Numbered from the stretch's first letter, positions 26,707 through 36,905 are shown. The stretch is 64,000 bases of DNA from Blastocatellia bacterium AA13 (GCA_003222245.1 QHVH01000013.1:124001-188000); one strand, 5' to 3'. Translations and numbers: made by a program. The notes: generated by a model from the letters alone, not told the origin.

Positions 26707-27102
26707 GTGCCAGAGACCACGAGCAACTATGGGACGGGTCGCCGCAAGAGCGCGACCGCGCGCGTCTTTATCAGGCCGGGCACCGGCGAGATCGTAGTGA
26801 ACAAACGGAAGTTTGAAGATTATTTCCCGAATGAAACGCATCGGATGGTCATTCGCCAGCCTCTTCAGCTCACCGATTCGGTAGGCAAATACGATATCAC
26901 GATTAACGTAGACGGCGGCGGCATTGCCGGTCAGGCAGGCGCCGTCAGGCACGGAATCACAAAGGCGCTAATCGACGTCAACGGTGATTACCGGCCAAGA
27001 TTGAAAAAAGCGGGTTTCGTGACGCGTGATCCGAGAGCTAAAGAGAGAAAGAAATACGGCCAGAAGGGTGCGCGTAAACGATTCCAATTCTCGAAGCGGT
27101 AG
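26707..27102 (+). CDS. rpsI: Ribosomal protein S9
   Basis: 131 aa, GTG start with AAGGAGAGG just upstream. Conserved S9 features: '[17 protein letters not shown]', '[22 protein letters not shown]' and the invariant C-terminal 'KRFQFSKR' that reaches the P-site tRNA. Follows rplM by 73 bp. Confidence 0.96.
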   Translation: MPETTSNYGTGRRKSATARVFIRPGTGEIVVNKRKFEDYFPNETHRMVIRQPLQLTDSVGKYDITINVDGGGIAGQAGAVRHGITKALIDVNGDYRPRLKKAGFVTRDPRAKERKKYGQKGARKRFQFSKR

Positions 27103-27319
27103 TACGGTTTTGGGTGCGGATATCAGGTTTCAGATTCAGGCTTTTCTCCTAATCCGAGATCGAACAAATCCAAAATCGGTTCTAATCCATTGCCGGTCCT
27201 CGCAATTGGTTGTTCCCGTTGGGCAATCTTGCTGGAGAGGCTCGCATGAGTCTTCTCCTGGAACCCTGGAACAAGGACCGGTGAGTACATAAACCAGTGC
27301 ATTCGTTAAGGAGGATCGA

Positions 27320-28342
27320 TTGGTTACAGTAACGATGAAGGAGCTGCTTGAAGCAGGCGTCCACTTTGGACACCAGGTCAGGCGGTGGAATCCGAAAATG
27401 AAGGAGTACATTTTCGGCGAGCGAAACGGCATCTACATCATTGACCTTCAAAAGACGCAGCGTCTCTTCAAAGAAGCGGTAAAATTCGTTCAACAGCAGG
27501 CGATGGACGGGCGCAATTTCCTGTTTGTAGGAACGAAACGGCAAGCGCAGGACGCGGTCGAAGAAGAGGCGAAGCGATGCGCTCAATACTATGTCAACAA
27601 TCGGTGGCTCGGCGGCCTGCTCACTAATTTTCATACTGTCCAGAAGTCGATTCAGCGCATGAAAGATATTGAAGCAATGCGCAACGACGGCCGGTTCGAA
27701 CAGTTGACCAAGAAAGAAAGATTAAAACTCGAGCGAGAACATGACTCGCTGGAAAAGAACCTTGCCGGGATTCGCGATATGACCCGGCTTCCGGACGTAA
27801 TTTTCGTCATCGACTCGAACAAAGAGGAAATAGCGGTTCACGAAGCCAATAAGCTTGGTATCCCGGTAGTGGCGATCGTCGATACGAACTGCAACCCGGA
27901 AGGGATCGATTTCATAGTTCCGGGGAATGACGACGCGCTTCGCGCCGTTCGGTTGTTTGCTCAGAAGATGGCTGACGCCATAATCGAGGGCAATCAGGTC
28001 CTCAAGGAGGGCAGCGACGAAATGACCGAGGCTTCCGATGGCGCGGAAGCGGCTGCCGCAAGCGCAGGCAGCGATGAATCCCGCGACCGTCGACCTCAAG
28101 GCGCCGGCCGCAACGCCCGCCAGCGCGGCAACAGACCTCGGCGAACCACGTATGTCCCGCCCGGCGCGCCTCCGATGCCGGAAGTAGTCGTCGGCGCGGA
28201 ATCGCCGAAGCCCGGCGAAGCCGGACAAAGCGAAGCGGCGGCCGCGGGAGCCAAGGCGGGCGCGGCCGAAATTCCGAATATCGATTCCGGTTCGGGCGCG
28301 GAGAGCGGCGAGAGGATCGAAACTACGGACGGCGTGCAGTAA
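27320..28342 (+). CDS. rpsB: Ribosomal protein S2 with long C-terminal extension
   Basis: 340 aa. The start is TTG at 27320: AAGGAGG (27308-27314) is 5 bp upstream, whereas the ATG at 27335 would be 20 bp away, and S2 proteins begin a few residues before '[14 protein letters not shown]'. The S2 core fills residues 1-230 ('[24 protein letters not shown]', '[14 protein letters not shown]', '[26 protein letters not shown]'). The last 110 residues are low complexity, rich in Ala, Gly, Glu, Ser and Pro with an Arg-rich patch ('[13 protein letters not shown]'), and are absent from standard 240-260 aa S2. The tail is probably disordered. Confidence 0.95.
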   Translation: MVTVTMKELLEAGVHFGHQVRRWNPKMKEYIFGERNGIYIIDLQKTQRLFKEAVKFVQQQAMDGRNFLFVGTKRQAQDAVEEEAKRCAQYYVNNRWLGGLLTNFHTVQKSIQRMKDIEAMRNDGRFEQLTKKERLKLEREHDSLEKNLAGIRDMTRLPDVIFVIDSNKEEIAVHEANKLGIPVVAIVDTNCNPEGIDFIVPGNDDALRAVRLFAQKMADAIIEGNQVLKEGSDEMTEASDGAEAAAASAGSDESRDRRPQGAGRNARQRGNRPRRTTYVPPGAPPMPEVVVGAESPKPGEAGQSEAAAAGAKAGAAEIPNIDSGSGAESGERIETTDGVQ

Positions 28343-28381
28343 CATCACAAGCACTCGCGCTCGGTGAGCGCCGTCACTACT

Positions 28382-28411
28382 GAAGCGCGGCACATTGCGA
28401 AGCCGCGCTTC
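28382..28411 (+). terminator. Stem-loop between rpsB and tsf
   Basis: Perfect 10-bp inverted repeat (GAAGCGCGGC / GCCGCGCTTC) with a 10-nt loop, 40 bp after the rpsB stop and 50 bp before tsf. No good T-run follows, so it is more likely an attenuator or mRNA processing/stability hairpin than a full terminator. Confidence 0.5.
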
Positions 28412-28461
28412 TTCATATGCGGGCGTAATGATTTCAATATTAGGGGGCAGCGTTTCGTAAA

Positions 28462-29133
<672 letters not shown>

Positions 29134-29143
29134 GCCGAGCAGC

Positions 29144-29176
29144 AAAAAAAGCCTCTCATCGCGAGAGGCTTTTTTG
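29144..29176 (+). terminator. Rho-independent terminator after tsf
   Basis: A 7-bp GC-rich stem (GCCTCTC 29151-29157 / GAGAGGC 29163-29169), 5-nt loop and a run of six Ts, with seven As before the stem. It could work in both directions, but only tsf on the plus strand is positioned to use it. It separates rplM-rpsI-rpsB-tsf from pyrH. Confidence 0.85.
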
Positions 29177-29223
29177 TTGCCGCCTGAATTAAAATCTCGT
29201 TAAGCTTACCCGCGGAGCAACCA

Positions 29224-29991
29224 ATGTCAGCAACTCAAAAGGCAATCTACAAACGCGTCCTGCTCAAGCTGTCCGGTGAAGCCCTCATGGGAGAGAAGGG
29301 CTACGGCGTGGATCCCGATACGATCACGAGAATCGCGATTGAAGCCAAGGAAGTCCGCTCGCTTGGAGTCGAGCTGGCGATTGTCGTCGGCGGCGGCAAT
29401 ATATTTCGCGGCGTCGCGCTCTCGGCCGAGGGTATGGATCGCGCGTCGGCCGACTATATGGGTATGCTCGCCACCGTCATGAACGCGGTCGCGCTTCAGG
29501 ACGGGCTGGAAAAACAGAACGTCTTTACAAGAGTGATGTCCGCCATCGATATGCGCGAGGTAGCCGAGCCCTTCATAAGGCGCAGGGCCGTCAGGCATCT
29601 AGAAAAGGGACGCGTGGTGATTTTTGCGGCCGGAACCGGCAACCCATACTTCACGACGGACTCGGCCGCCGCCCTGAGAGCCCTCGAGATCAGGGCGGAT
29701 GCGATCCTGAAGGCCACGAAAGTAGACGGTGTATACACGGCGGACCCGGCCAAAGACCCCACGGCGACTATGTTCTCGCACATCACCTATCTTGACGTGA
29801 TTCAACGCGACCTGCAGGTTATGGATACCTCGGCGATCAGCCTGTGTCGAGAGCGCGGCGTCCCGATTCATGTATTCAGTCTCAACACTCCGGGAAATAT
29901 CGTGCGTGTAGTTACGGGCGAAAAAATCGGAACCATTGTGAGCGCCCAGGAGCATACCACGGCTGCCGAGACTAAGAAGAGCATAGCCTGA
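29224..29991 (+). CDS. pyrH: Uridylate kinase (UMP kinase)
   Basis: 255 aa, bacterial hexameric amino-acid-kinase-fold enzyme making UDP from UMP. Conserved blocks: '[20 protein letters not shown]', '[14 protein letters not shown]', '[20 protein letters not shown]', '[20 protein letters not shown]', '[14 protein letters not shown]'. Length is normal, with a slightly extended C-terminus. Starts 48 bp after the terminator and precedes frr, as in most genomes. Confidence 0.96.
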   Translation: MSATQKAIYKRVLLKLSGEALMGEKGYGVDPDTITRIAIEAKEVRSLGVELAIVVGGGNIFRGVALSAEGMDRASADYMGMLATVMNAVALQDGLEKQNVFTRVMSAIDMREVAEPFIRRRAVRHLEKGRVVIFAAGTGNPYFTTDSAAALRALEIRADAILKATKVDGVYTADPAKDPTATMFSHITYLDVIQRDLQVMDTSAISLCRERGVPIHVFSLNTPGNIVRVVTGEKIGTIVSAQEHTTAAETKKSIA

Positions 29992-30105
29992 TCCCGATTC
30001 TTCACCTTATATCGTAGCGCGAAGATGCGGCGGCGAAGATGTTGAATCAACGGGAAATGTTCAATATAATCCACGCCGCAAACCACAGCGTTGGAGGTCT
30101 TCACG

Positions 30106-30666
30106 ATGGAGATAAAAGAGGTCATCGACGATGCGCGCCGACGAATGGACAGCGCGGTTGACGACGCTCGCAAAAAGCTGGCGACCGTTCGAACCGGCCG
30201 CGCCTCCGTCAGCATTCTTGATGCGGTAACCGTTGACTACTACGGCTCGGAGATGCCGCTGAATCAAGTCGCGACTATACACGCTCCCGAGCCGACGATG
30301 CTGACGGTCCAGCCATTTGATCCTACGGCGCTGGCAGGAATAGAAAAGGCCATAAGAGCTTCCGATCTTGGCTTGAACCCGTCCAACGACGGCAAGCTCA
30401 TCCGGGTGCCGGTTCCTCCCCTTACTGAAGAGCGCAGAAAACAGATGGCGAAGATCGTGCACGACATAGCCGAAGAGCATAGGACGGCTGTGCGCAATGT
30501 CAGGCGGGATTCGAACGATCACATAAAGAAGCTGCTTAAGGAAAAGAAGGTTTCAGAGGATGCCGAGAAAGACGGCCTTGACCAGATTCAAAAACTTACG
30601 GATCAGCACATAGCAAAAATAAACGAAGTCGCCGAGCATAAAGAGAAAGAGATAATGACGGTCTAG
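30106..30666 (+). CDS. frr: Ribosome recycling factor
   Basis: 186 aa. ATG at 30106 is preceded by GGAGGT at 7-bp spacing; the TTG at 30091 lies in the ribosome-binding site and is rejected. The three-helix bundle core carries '[17 protein letters not shown]', '[16 protein letters not shown]', '[26 protein letters not shown]' and the C-terminal '[19 protein letters not shown]'. Splits post-termination ribosomes with EF-G. Last gene of the translation block. Confidence 0.96.
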   Translation: MEIKEVIDDARRRMDSAVDDARKKLATVRTGRASVSILDAVTVDYYGSEMPLNQVATIHAPEPTMLTVQPFDPTALAGIEKAIRASDLGLNPSNDGKLIRVPVPPLTEERRKQMAKIVHDIAEEHRTAVRNVRRDSNDHIKKLLKEKKVSEDAEKDGLDQIQKLTDQHIAKINEVAEHKEKEIMTV

Positions 30667-30860
30667 TCGATCGAAGTCGCCGACAGATTTAGAGACAAGC
30701 CGCGTATTCAACCCCGCTCACGCGGCCCATCAACCAGTAAACGATTCGGTCAGAAGGTCAACGCCCGTTGAAAGCCTGATCCGATTACTGGTCAGTCCAT
30801 CAAGCGCCGGGCTTTCCCAAATTGCGATCCGTTGTCCCGGCAGTCTTATGAAAGGATCAC

Positions 30861-32057
30861 ATGGATCTCAATCCAACTCCATCAGAAAAGCGGTTTCGCG
30901 AAGAACTGCGCGAATGGATGCAAGCAAACATACCCGACGAATGGCGCGGCGCGGAGGCCGACGGGTTTGAGTCGTCGCAGGAGCGCTTCGAGTTCCTTCG
31001 TGCCTGGCAAAAGAAAATGTACGAGGCCGGATGGGTGGGCATCCATTGGCCGAAGGAATATGGAGGAAGGGGCGCGACGCTTTTTGAGCAAACCATCTTC
31101 ATCGAGGAGATGGCGCGCGCTCGAGCGCCTCAGCTTCTCAACGTGCTCGGCCTGTCGCTGCTCGGGCCGACGCTTATTGAGTTCGGCACGGAATTCCAGA
31201 AGAAAAGGTTCCTACAGAAAATATTGAGCGCGGATGAGATATGGTGCCAGGGATATTCAGAGCCAAACGCGGGTTCCGATCTCGCCTCCCTGCGCACCGA
31301 AGCGGTGCTGGACGGCGATCACTTTGTCGTAAACGGGCAGAAGACCTGGACGAGCTATGGGCATCACGCGGACTGGTGCTTCGGCGTGGTCCGAACCGAC
31401 CCCGATGCCGCCAAGCATAAGGGTCTGACCTATATGCTGATCGATATGCGCAGTCCGGGTGTCAGCGTTCGTCCGCTCAAACAGATGACCGGCGACTCGG
31501 AGTTCAACGAAGTCTTTTTTCAGAACGTCAACGTGCCGGTTGAGCACGTCGTGGGAAAAGTGAACGGCGGCTGGCAAATGGCCATCGCCACCCTCATGTT
31601 CGAGAGAGGTACGCTCGGCGCAAGCCTGCAGATCGCCTTTCGCCGCCAAATAGAACGCTTGATCGAGATATCAAAAACAACGAAGCGGAATGGAAAGCTC
31701 GCAAGCGATGATCCGATCATTCGCCAGAAGCTCGCCCAGATGTATGCAGAGATTGAGATTTTTCGCCTGAACCAGATGCGCACGGTAACAAGAATGGCCA
31801 AAACCGGCGTGCCGGGAGCCGAGGGCTCAATTCAAAAGATATTCTGGAGCGAGATGAATCAGCGAATGCAGCAGATTGCGATGGAGTTGCTCGGCCCGTA
31901 CGGTCAATTGACTCGCGAGTGCGAATACTCGGTGGATCACGGCCAATGGGCGCACGGTTATCTTCGATCGCGCGGAAACACGATCGAAGCCGGAACCTCC
32001 GAGATTCAGCGCAACATAATTGGGCATTTCGTGCTCGGCCTTCCAAAGAGCTATTAG
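30861..32057 (+). CDS. Acyl-CoA dehydrogenase, large/alpha-like subunit
   Basis: 398-aa FAD enzyme with the acyl-CoA dehydrogenase layout (helical N-domain, beta-domain with 'WCQGYSEPNAGSDLASLRTEA' and 'VNGQKTWTSYGHHADWC', C-terminal helices). The C-terminal loop reads 'TIEAGTSEIQRNIIGH'; the position of the MCAD catalytic Glu is Ala, with a Glu just before it. Paired dehydrogenase genes (FadE28/FadE29-like) often make alpha2beta2 heterotetramers acting on bulky or branched acyl-CoA. The partner gene starts 27 bp downstream. Electrons would go to ETF. Confidence 0.85.
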   Translation: MDLNPTPSEKRFREELREWMQANIPDEWRGAEADGFESSQERFEFLRAWQKKMYEAGWVGIHWPKEYGGRGATLFEQTIFIEEMARARAPQLLNVLGLSLLGPTLIEFGTEFQKKRFLQKILSADEIWCQGYSEPNAGSDLASLRTEAVLDGDHFVVNGQKTWTSYGHHADWCFGVVRTDPDAAKHKGLTYMLIDMRSPGVSVRPLKQMTGDSEFNEVFFQNVNVPVEHVVGKVNGGWQMAIATLMFERGTLGASLQIAFRRQIERLIEISKTTKRNGKLASDDPIIRQKLAQMYAEIEIFRLNQMRTVTRMAKTGVPGAEGSIQKIFWSEMNQRMQQIAMELLGPYGQLTRECEYSVDHGQWAHGYLRSRGNTIEAGTSEIQRNIIGHFVLGLPKSY

Positions 32058-32084
32058 GCTCAAAGAAAACAGAGGAATAAAAGA

Positions 32085-33206
32085 ATGGAATTCGATCTAT
32101 CGGAAACGCAACAACTCTTCAAGAGATCGGCGCGTGAGCTCTTTTCGCAGGAATGCCCTCCGAACCTTGTGCGCGAAATGATAGAAGGCGGCCAACCGTA
32201 TTCGGAGAAGCTATGGAATAAGCTGGCTGAGCAAGGTTGGACCGGTTTGATCTTCTCGGAGGAAGACGGCGGACAGGGCCTTGGAATGGTCGAGATGGCG
32301 GTTGCATTCGAGGAAATGGGCTACTCGCTCGTGCCTGGCGCCTTCTTGTGGACGGTGACCGTTGCAGGATCGCTTATCGCCAGGACTGGTAACGCGGATC
32401 AGCGCAAGAAGTATCTTCATGCGATCATCGAAGGCCGGGCCAAAGCAGCCGTAGCAGTCCTCGAAGAGAGCGGCGACTGGAGTCCTGACTCAATCTCGCT
32501 CAGCGCCGCCGAGTCGGGGGAGGGGTTGAAGCTTCAAGGCAGGAAGCTGTTCGTCAATGACGCCGGAATCGCCGATTTCATTATCGTTTCGGCCATTACT
32601 GGAAATGGCCCGATCATCGCGGTTGTTGAACGCAATGCGCCCGGGTTGAACATAAGACCGATGCCGTCGCTCGACGGCACGAGAGGTCTCTTCGAAGTGA
32701 CGTTTGAAGACACGGTCGTGCCTGCCGGCAATATTCTCGCCCGCGGCCGCGAAGCCAGGCAGGCGTTAGAACACGCTCTGGATGTTGGGACTCTCGCGCT
32801 ATGCGCTGAAATGGTCGGCGGGATGCAGTGGATAATGGACGCCTCCGTCGAATACGCAAAGACAAGGAAGCAGTTTGGAAAACCGATTGGACAGTTCCAG
32901 GCCGTCCAGCATCACTGTGCCGACATGCTGCTGCAAACCGAGAGCACCCGCTCGGCGGTTTACTATGCGGCCTGGGTCATGGAATCCGAACCGGGGCAGG
33001 CGCCGCTTGCAGTTTCAATCGCCAAGGCATATGCGAGCGATTCGTTTCGTGATGTCGGAAACCGCGGCATTCAAGTCCATGGAGGACTTGGCTTCACTTG
33101 GGACGAGAACGTTCATTTTTACTACAAGCGAGCTAAGGCGGCCGAATTGATGTTCGGCGACGCCGCATTTCATCGGGAGCGAATCGCGTCTCTGTTAATC
33201 GACTAA
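32085..33206 (+). CDS. Acyl-CoA dehydrogenase, small/beta-like subunit
   Basis: 373 aa, with an AGAGGAA ribosome-binding site before the ATG. N-terminal helical region, middle beta-domain ('VNDAGIADFIIVSA'), and a C-terminal domain with 'KTRKQFGKPIGQFQAVQHHCADM' and the FAD-contact motif 'GIQVHGGLGFTWDENVH'. The acyl-CoA catalytic Glu is not evident in 'RAKAAELMFGDAAF'. Companion of the preceding gene, probably forming a two-subunit dehydrogenase; which subunit is catalytic is unresolved. Confidence 0.83.
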   Translation: MEFDLSETQQLFKRSARELFSQECPPNLVREMIEGGQPYSEKLWNKLAEQGWTGLIFSEEDGGQGLGMVEMAVAFEEMGYSLVPGAFLWTVTVAGSLIARTGNADQRKKYLHAIIEGRAKAAVAVLEESGDWSPDSISLSAAESGEGLKLQGRKLFVNDAGIADFIIVSAITGNGPIIAVVERNAPGLNIRPMPSLDGTRGLFEVTFEDTVVPAGNILARGREARQALEHALDVGTLALCAEMVGGMQWIMDASVEYAKTRKQFGKPIGQFQAVQHHCADMLLQTESTRSAVYYAAWVMESEPGQAPLAVSIAKAYASDSFRDVGNRGIQVHGGLGFTWDENVHFYYKRAKAAELMFGDAAFHRERIASLLID

Positions 33207-33336
33207 CCGTATGACATCGCCGGCGACGGGCAAGCAGTTGATCGGTATGATATACGGCCAACAAGGCCCGCTTTGATTAAGGTCCCCTGCTAATAGCCAT
33301 GCCGGCACACTCGTAGTCACGCCGCTTCAGAAATTT

Positions 33337-34098
33337 ATGGATTCTCCGGAAGAACGAGCAAAGAAAATATTCGGTGAGCGAGCCGCAATGTACACGACCA
33401 GCGACACGCATACAGACGCCGCGGTCCTGGGCCGCGTGGTTGCCCTCGCCGATCCGAAGCCGGACTGGAAAGCACTCGATATCGCAACCGGTTCCGGCCA
33501 CACGGCATTTGCCGTTTCTCGCGGCGCCGGCCTTGTGATTGGTACTGATTTGACGCGTGAGATGATTGACGAAGCGACAAGACTGCGCCAGTCGCAGGGC
33601 ATTGAGAACGTAGAGTTTTGCGTGGCTGACGCTCATCATCTTCCGTTTCAAGACTGCTCGTTCGATCTCCTGACCTGCCGCAGGGCGGCGCACCACTTTT
33701 CGCGTATCGAAGCCGCGCTTCATGAGATGAGAAGGCTCTTGAAGCCCGGAGGCCGGCTTGTAATAGACGATCGAAGCGTCCCGGAGGACACATTCATTGA
33801 CGAATGCATGAATACGCTCGACCGTTATCACGACAATTCACATATTCGCGAGTACAGGCCGGCGGGATGGAAGAGAATGCTTGAAGCAGCCGGTTTTAAG
33901 GTTGACGCGGTGGAGCCCTACGAAAAGCACCGCCCGCTCACCTCACTCACAGCGGGGGTAACGGGCAAGGATCTCGATCTGATTTACGCGACGCTCGACC
34001 GATTGACGCCCGCTCAACGCGATGCGTTTAGGCTCACCGATGTCGACGGAAAGCCTTATATCAATCACTGGTTCGTGATGATAGGCGCGCGGGCTTAG
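33337..34098 (+). CDS. SAM-dependent methyltransferase, UbiE/MenG-like class I
   Basis: 253 aa. SAM-binding motif I is 'ALDIATGSGHTAF', followed by 'VIGTDLTREMIDEA' (acidic loop), 'VEFCVADAHHLPFQDCSFDLLTC' and 'MRRLLKPGGRLVIDD'. A C-terminal substrate region includes 'REYRPAGWKRMLEAAGF'. Similar to small-molecule methyltransferases of the Methyltransf_11 group; a quinone role is possible but no quinone gene is adjacent. Convergent with the YkgJ-like gene. Confidence 0.8.
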   Translation: MDSPEERAKKIFGERAAMYTTSDTHTDAAVLGRVVALADPKPDWKALDIATGSGHTAFAVSRGAGLVIGTDLTREMIDEATRLRQSQGIENVEFCVADAHHLPFQDCSFDLLTCRRAAHHFSRIEAALHEMRRLLKPGGRLVIDDRSVPEDTFIDECMNTLDRYHDNSHIREYRPAGWKRMLEAAGFKVDAVEPYEKHRPLTSLTAGVTGKDLDLIYATLDRLTPAQRDAFRLTDVDGKPYINHWFVMIGARA

Positions 34099-34162
34099 AG
34101 CGGACAGATCGCTTCGGGGCGTAGCCTGGCCTTGATACTAAAAACCGGCAATCCGGAAGGAA

Positions 34163-34564
34163 TTATGCGTCAGGGATGAATTCATCATCGCACTGGCGAC
34201 GGCGTTCAGAAGCGAGAAAGTCGTAATAACCGCATCGCAGGCTGTCGGGATACACGCGGCAAACGGCCGGCCGAGCATCATAAATCGTACACTGCCGCTT
34301 CTCTTGATCCAGGAACATACATGCCTTCTTAAAAATATGATCTTGATGCTGTTTCAGAACGCGGTCACCGGAAGAGATTTTGGTATACCGTTTTTCCGCC
34401 TGCTCGTATGTCACTCCAAAATGCTTCGCGAGACGCGCGACATCTCTTCGAGTAACATCAACCCGGTCATATGTGCAGCAGTAGGCGGGGCACTTTGCGC
34501 AGTTATACAGGACTCGCAGAGCCCTGCTCTTTGAATTCCCGTTTCCGCTTATCACACGGGCCAT
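34163..34564 (-). CDS. YkgJ-type cysteine-cluster protein
   Basis: About 133 aa from the ATG at 34564; a TTG two codons upstream (34570) has better Shine-Dalgarno spacing (AGGAG, 5 bp) and is an equally good start. Cysteines are arranged as in the YkgJ/CxxCxxCC family: 'NCAKCPAYCC' near the N-terminus, then 'KACMFLD', 'QCTIYDARPAVCRVYP', 'LRCGYY'. The family is thought to bind Zn or Fe-S; cellular role unknown. It lies 39 bp downstream of a small membrane-protein gene on the same strand. Confidence 0.8.
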   Translation of the reverse strand: MARVISGNGNSKSRALRVLYNCAKCPAYCCTYDRVDVTRRDVARLAKHFGVTYEQAEKRYTKISSGDRVLKQHQDHIFKKACMFLDQEKRQCTIYDARPAVCRVYPDSLRCGYYDFLASERRRQCDDEFIPDA

Positions 34565-34603
34565 GGGCAATTCGTCTCCTGTGTCTCTAGATTGAAATTA
34601 AAT

Positions 34604-34969
34604 TTATTCACCGCCAAGATCGGCCAATTCTTCTTCGAGCGCCGCCAGATGCGCCTCTTTCAGCCGGTCGCGTCGCCGGACTCTCAGGATGCCGATCATC
34701 AGAAGCGAGGCGCCTGCTATCGCGCAAAAACCCGCGAGCAAGCTCAGTCCCTGTCTCGATAACCCGACGGCGCTCCACAGCGATGACTTCCCCGAAAGAA
34801 TGTCATAAACAGCGCCCGCTCCGATGAGAAGTATGAATACGGAAGCGCCAAGAGCTGCGGCCGTGCGAGCCTTGTAAGAGTCGACCTGAGCGGCCAGATC
34901 CCGGATCTGAGATTTCAATACTGATCTTCGAGTTTCTACGGTAATCGGCTGCGAGTCTTCGCCGTTCAT
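34604..34969 (-). CDS. Small two-helix membrane protein, unknown function
   Basis: 121 aa with two hydrophobic segments (about 40-58 'AALGASVFILLIGAGAV' and 72-95 'GLSLLAGFCAIAGASLLMIG') flanked by charged helices. The C-terminus is a likely coiled coil ('RRDRLKEAHLAALEEELADL'). Its ATG overlaps the lepB stop by 4 bp (ATGA), so it is coupled to signal peptidase. No family recognised; a co-translated membrane accessory of LepB is possible but unproven. Confidence 0.65.
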   Translation of the reverse strand: MNGEDSQPITVETRRSVLKSQIRDLAAQVDSYKARTAAALGASVFILLIGAGAVYDILSGKSSLWSAVGLSRQGLSLLAGFCAIAGASLLMIGILRVRRRDRLKEAHLAALEEELADLGGE

Positions 34970-35880
34970 TTAATGAACTTGCCGATTCGTGACCAGCGGG
35001 TTCGCGAAACGAAGTTACCCCCGCCGCCGGTATCGGATTCGCTTTGCGCCAGAGACCAGTAAACAAACATCGCGCGTCCAACAATGCTATTGCGAGGCGC
35101 GGTGCCCCAGAATCGGCTATCCTGGCTGTTATTGCGGTTGTCGCCCATGCAGAAGTACTGGTCGCAGTCATACAGTCCGTCGCCGTCCGCATCGTAGACG
35201 CCGCGCCGCTCGGGGTTCGACTTTATGTCGTCGGGTATGGGATCGCCCTTCACCGGAACCCTGAATGGCTGGCGAACCCCGTAAGCCATTTGATCCCCGA
35301 AATCATAGCCGCCGTCTTCGTCGCGTTCATAATAAAAGACCGTCCAGTCGGAGCCGGCGGGACTTTCTTCGGAAGAAATTATGTCGAGGGCGCCCGGATC
35401 GTTCGGCGACTGCTCGCGAACGACAAGACGTTTTTCGGGCAATTCCTTGCCGTTTATATATACCCGGTTCGTCTGCGGATTGAATTCAACGGTTTCGCCC
35501 GGCAGTCCGATCACCCGCTTTACATAGTTGATCTTGGGATCGCGAGGATATTTGAAAACCACGACGTCGCCCCGGTGAATATTCCGATGCGGCAGAAACG
35601 GCAGCTTGAATATCGAGTTCGGCCCGAAGATGAACTTGTTGACGAGCAACTGATCGCCGATATAAATCGTGTTCTTCATGGAGCCGGTGGGCACCTTCAC
35701 CGCTTGAACGATAAAGGTCATGCCGAAGAGCGCCATTATCAATGTGACCACGAGCGACTCGAAGTACTCGCGTGGAACGCTCTTCTTATACTCTGGCTTC
35801 TTTTGTTCCGGTTCGGCTTCGGTGGATTGATTGGCGGGACTCTGCACCGGCGGCTCGCTCACTAATTCAGATGATTGCAT
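34966..35880 (-). CDS. lepB: Signal peptidase I
   Basis: 304 aa, membrane-bound serine protease that cleaves Sec/Tat signal peptides. A Pro/Glu-rich cytoplasmic N-tail (1-35), one transmembrane helix ('LVVTLIMALFGMTFIVQAV'), then the catalytic Ser in 'VKVPTGSMKNTIYIGD' and the general-base Lys in 'INYVKRVIGLPGE'. Box E 'CMGDNRNNSQDSRFWG' is complete. A roughly 60-residue insert ('SSEESPAGSDWTVFYYERDEDGGYDFG') enlarges the beta-domain. Transcribed with the small membrane protein and just downstream of rnc. Confidence 0.93.
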   Translation of the reverse strand: MQSSELVSEPPVQSPANQSTEAEPEQKKPEYKKSVPREYFESLVVTLIMALFGMTFIVQAVKVPTGSMKNTIYIGDQLLVNKFIFGPNSIFKLPFLPHRNIHRGDVVVFKYPRDPKINYVKRVIGLPGETVEFNPQTNRVYINGKELPEKRLVVREQSPNDPGALDIISSEESPAGSDWTVFYYERDEDGGYDFGDQMAYGVRQPFRVPVKGDPIPDDIKSNPERRGVYDADGDGLYDCDQYFCMGDNRNNSQDSRFWGTAPRNSIVGRAMFVYWSLAQSESDTGGGGNFVSRTRWSRIGKFIK

Positions 35881-35905
35881 CTCGGTTGTCTCGACGGCTC
35901 CTGTC

Positions 35906-36757
35906 TTAGACTGAGGAAGCAGGCTCTTCGGCGAGCGCTGGTTCGATCAGAGTAGGCTCGCCGGCCGCGCTCTCATGGAAGCCGGTCTGCCTGTTAAATG
36001 ATGTTTGGGAGAGGCCGCGCTCTCCAATACTCGCGCAGATACTATCGAGCATATCCGGAGACGCGAGGGCGGTTCTCGCCGCCTCTTGCTGAGCCAGCTT
36101 TATTGTACTGCCCTCGCCGATCGAGATCGGATGCCCCGCGACTCTCAACTCGACGCGAAAAGTACGGCGGTGATCAGGGCCCTGAACTTCGACGACTACG
36201 TACTCGGGTATTTGGGACGCGGTGGCTTGCAGCCGCTCCTGAAGCGCGGATTTGTAATCGTCGCCGATCATCGCCTGCGGGTCTATCGAGACAACCTTGT
36301 CGGCCATTTCGCGGCGCACGAACGAACCCGCTACGTCGATTCCGCTGTCGATATAAAGCACGCCGATCAGCGCTTCGTATGCATCGGCGAGAAGCGCGCG
36401 CTTTCGGCGGCCCCCCGTCTTTTCTTCGCCTCGGTTTATAAGGATGAATTTCCCGATATCGAGCCGGTCGGCCAGTTCGGCCAGGGTCGGCTCGCTGACG
36501 AGATAACCCTTCATCTTCGAAAGCTTGCCTTCAGCTTGATTTGGAAAGAGTTCGAGAAGCCACGCACTCACCACGAAGCCCAGGACGGCATCGCCAAGAA
36601 ACTCGAGCGATTCATTATGGAGACACCCGGTCGCGGCATGCTCGTTGGCGAACGAGCGGTGGGTTAGTGCGCGATCAAGCAGAGCGCGAGACCGAAAGGA
36701 ATAGCCGATTCGCTGTTCCAACTCCGACAGCAGCTTCTCTCGTTCGAGCGATATCAT
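35906..36757 (-). CDS. rnc: Ribonuclease III
   Basis: 283 aa from the ATG at 36757 ('MISLEREKLLSELEQRIGY'), the usual family start; a longer frame to 36823 adds 22 residues. The nuclease domain carries the signature 'HNESLEFLGDAVLGF' with its metal-binding acidic residues, and 'LADAYEALIGVLYID' holds the second acidic site. The dsRNA-binding domain ('YKSALQERLQATASQIPEYVV...GEGSTIKLAQQEAARTAL') is followed by an unusual acidic tail of about 50 residues. Processes rRNA and mRNA duplexes. It lies upstream of lepB, a common order. Confidence 0.93.
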   Translation of the reverse strand: MISLEREKLLSELEQRIGYSFRSRALLDRALTHRSFANEHAATGCLHNESLEFLGDAVLGFVVSAWLLELFPNQAEGKLSKMKGYLVSEPTLAELADRLDIGKFILINRGEEKTGGRRKRALLADAYEALIGVLYIDSGIDVAGSFVRREMADKVVSIDPQAMIGDDYKSALQERLQATASQIPEYVVVEVQGPDHRRTFRVELRVAGHPISIGEGSTIKLAQQEAARTALASPDMLDSICASIGERGLSQTSFNRQTGFHESAAGEPTLIEPALAEEPASSV

Positions 36758-36854
36758 AAAGAGACTTGGGAGCAACCAATAGCATTGCTCCACGGCAACT
36801 ATAGTACACGAGACCGCCGTCACCAGGAAGGATTATCCAACTTCAAACCAAAGA

Positions 36855-36877
36855 GCCAGCCCATAGACTGGACTGGC
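36855..36877 (-). terminator. Probable intrinsic terminator after the TPR-like gene
   Basis: On the minus strand an 8-bp stem (GCCAGTCC / GGGCTGGC, one G-U pair) with a 7-nt loop, followed by TCTTTGGTTTGA. It lies about 30 bp past the stop of the gene at 36906-37958 and before rnc. Confidence 0.5.
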
Positions 36878-36905
36878 CCTTGATTTTGATTTCGCCGCCG
36901 CCGCC

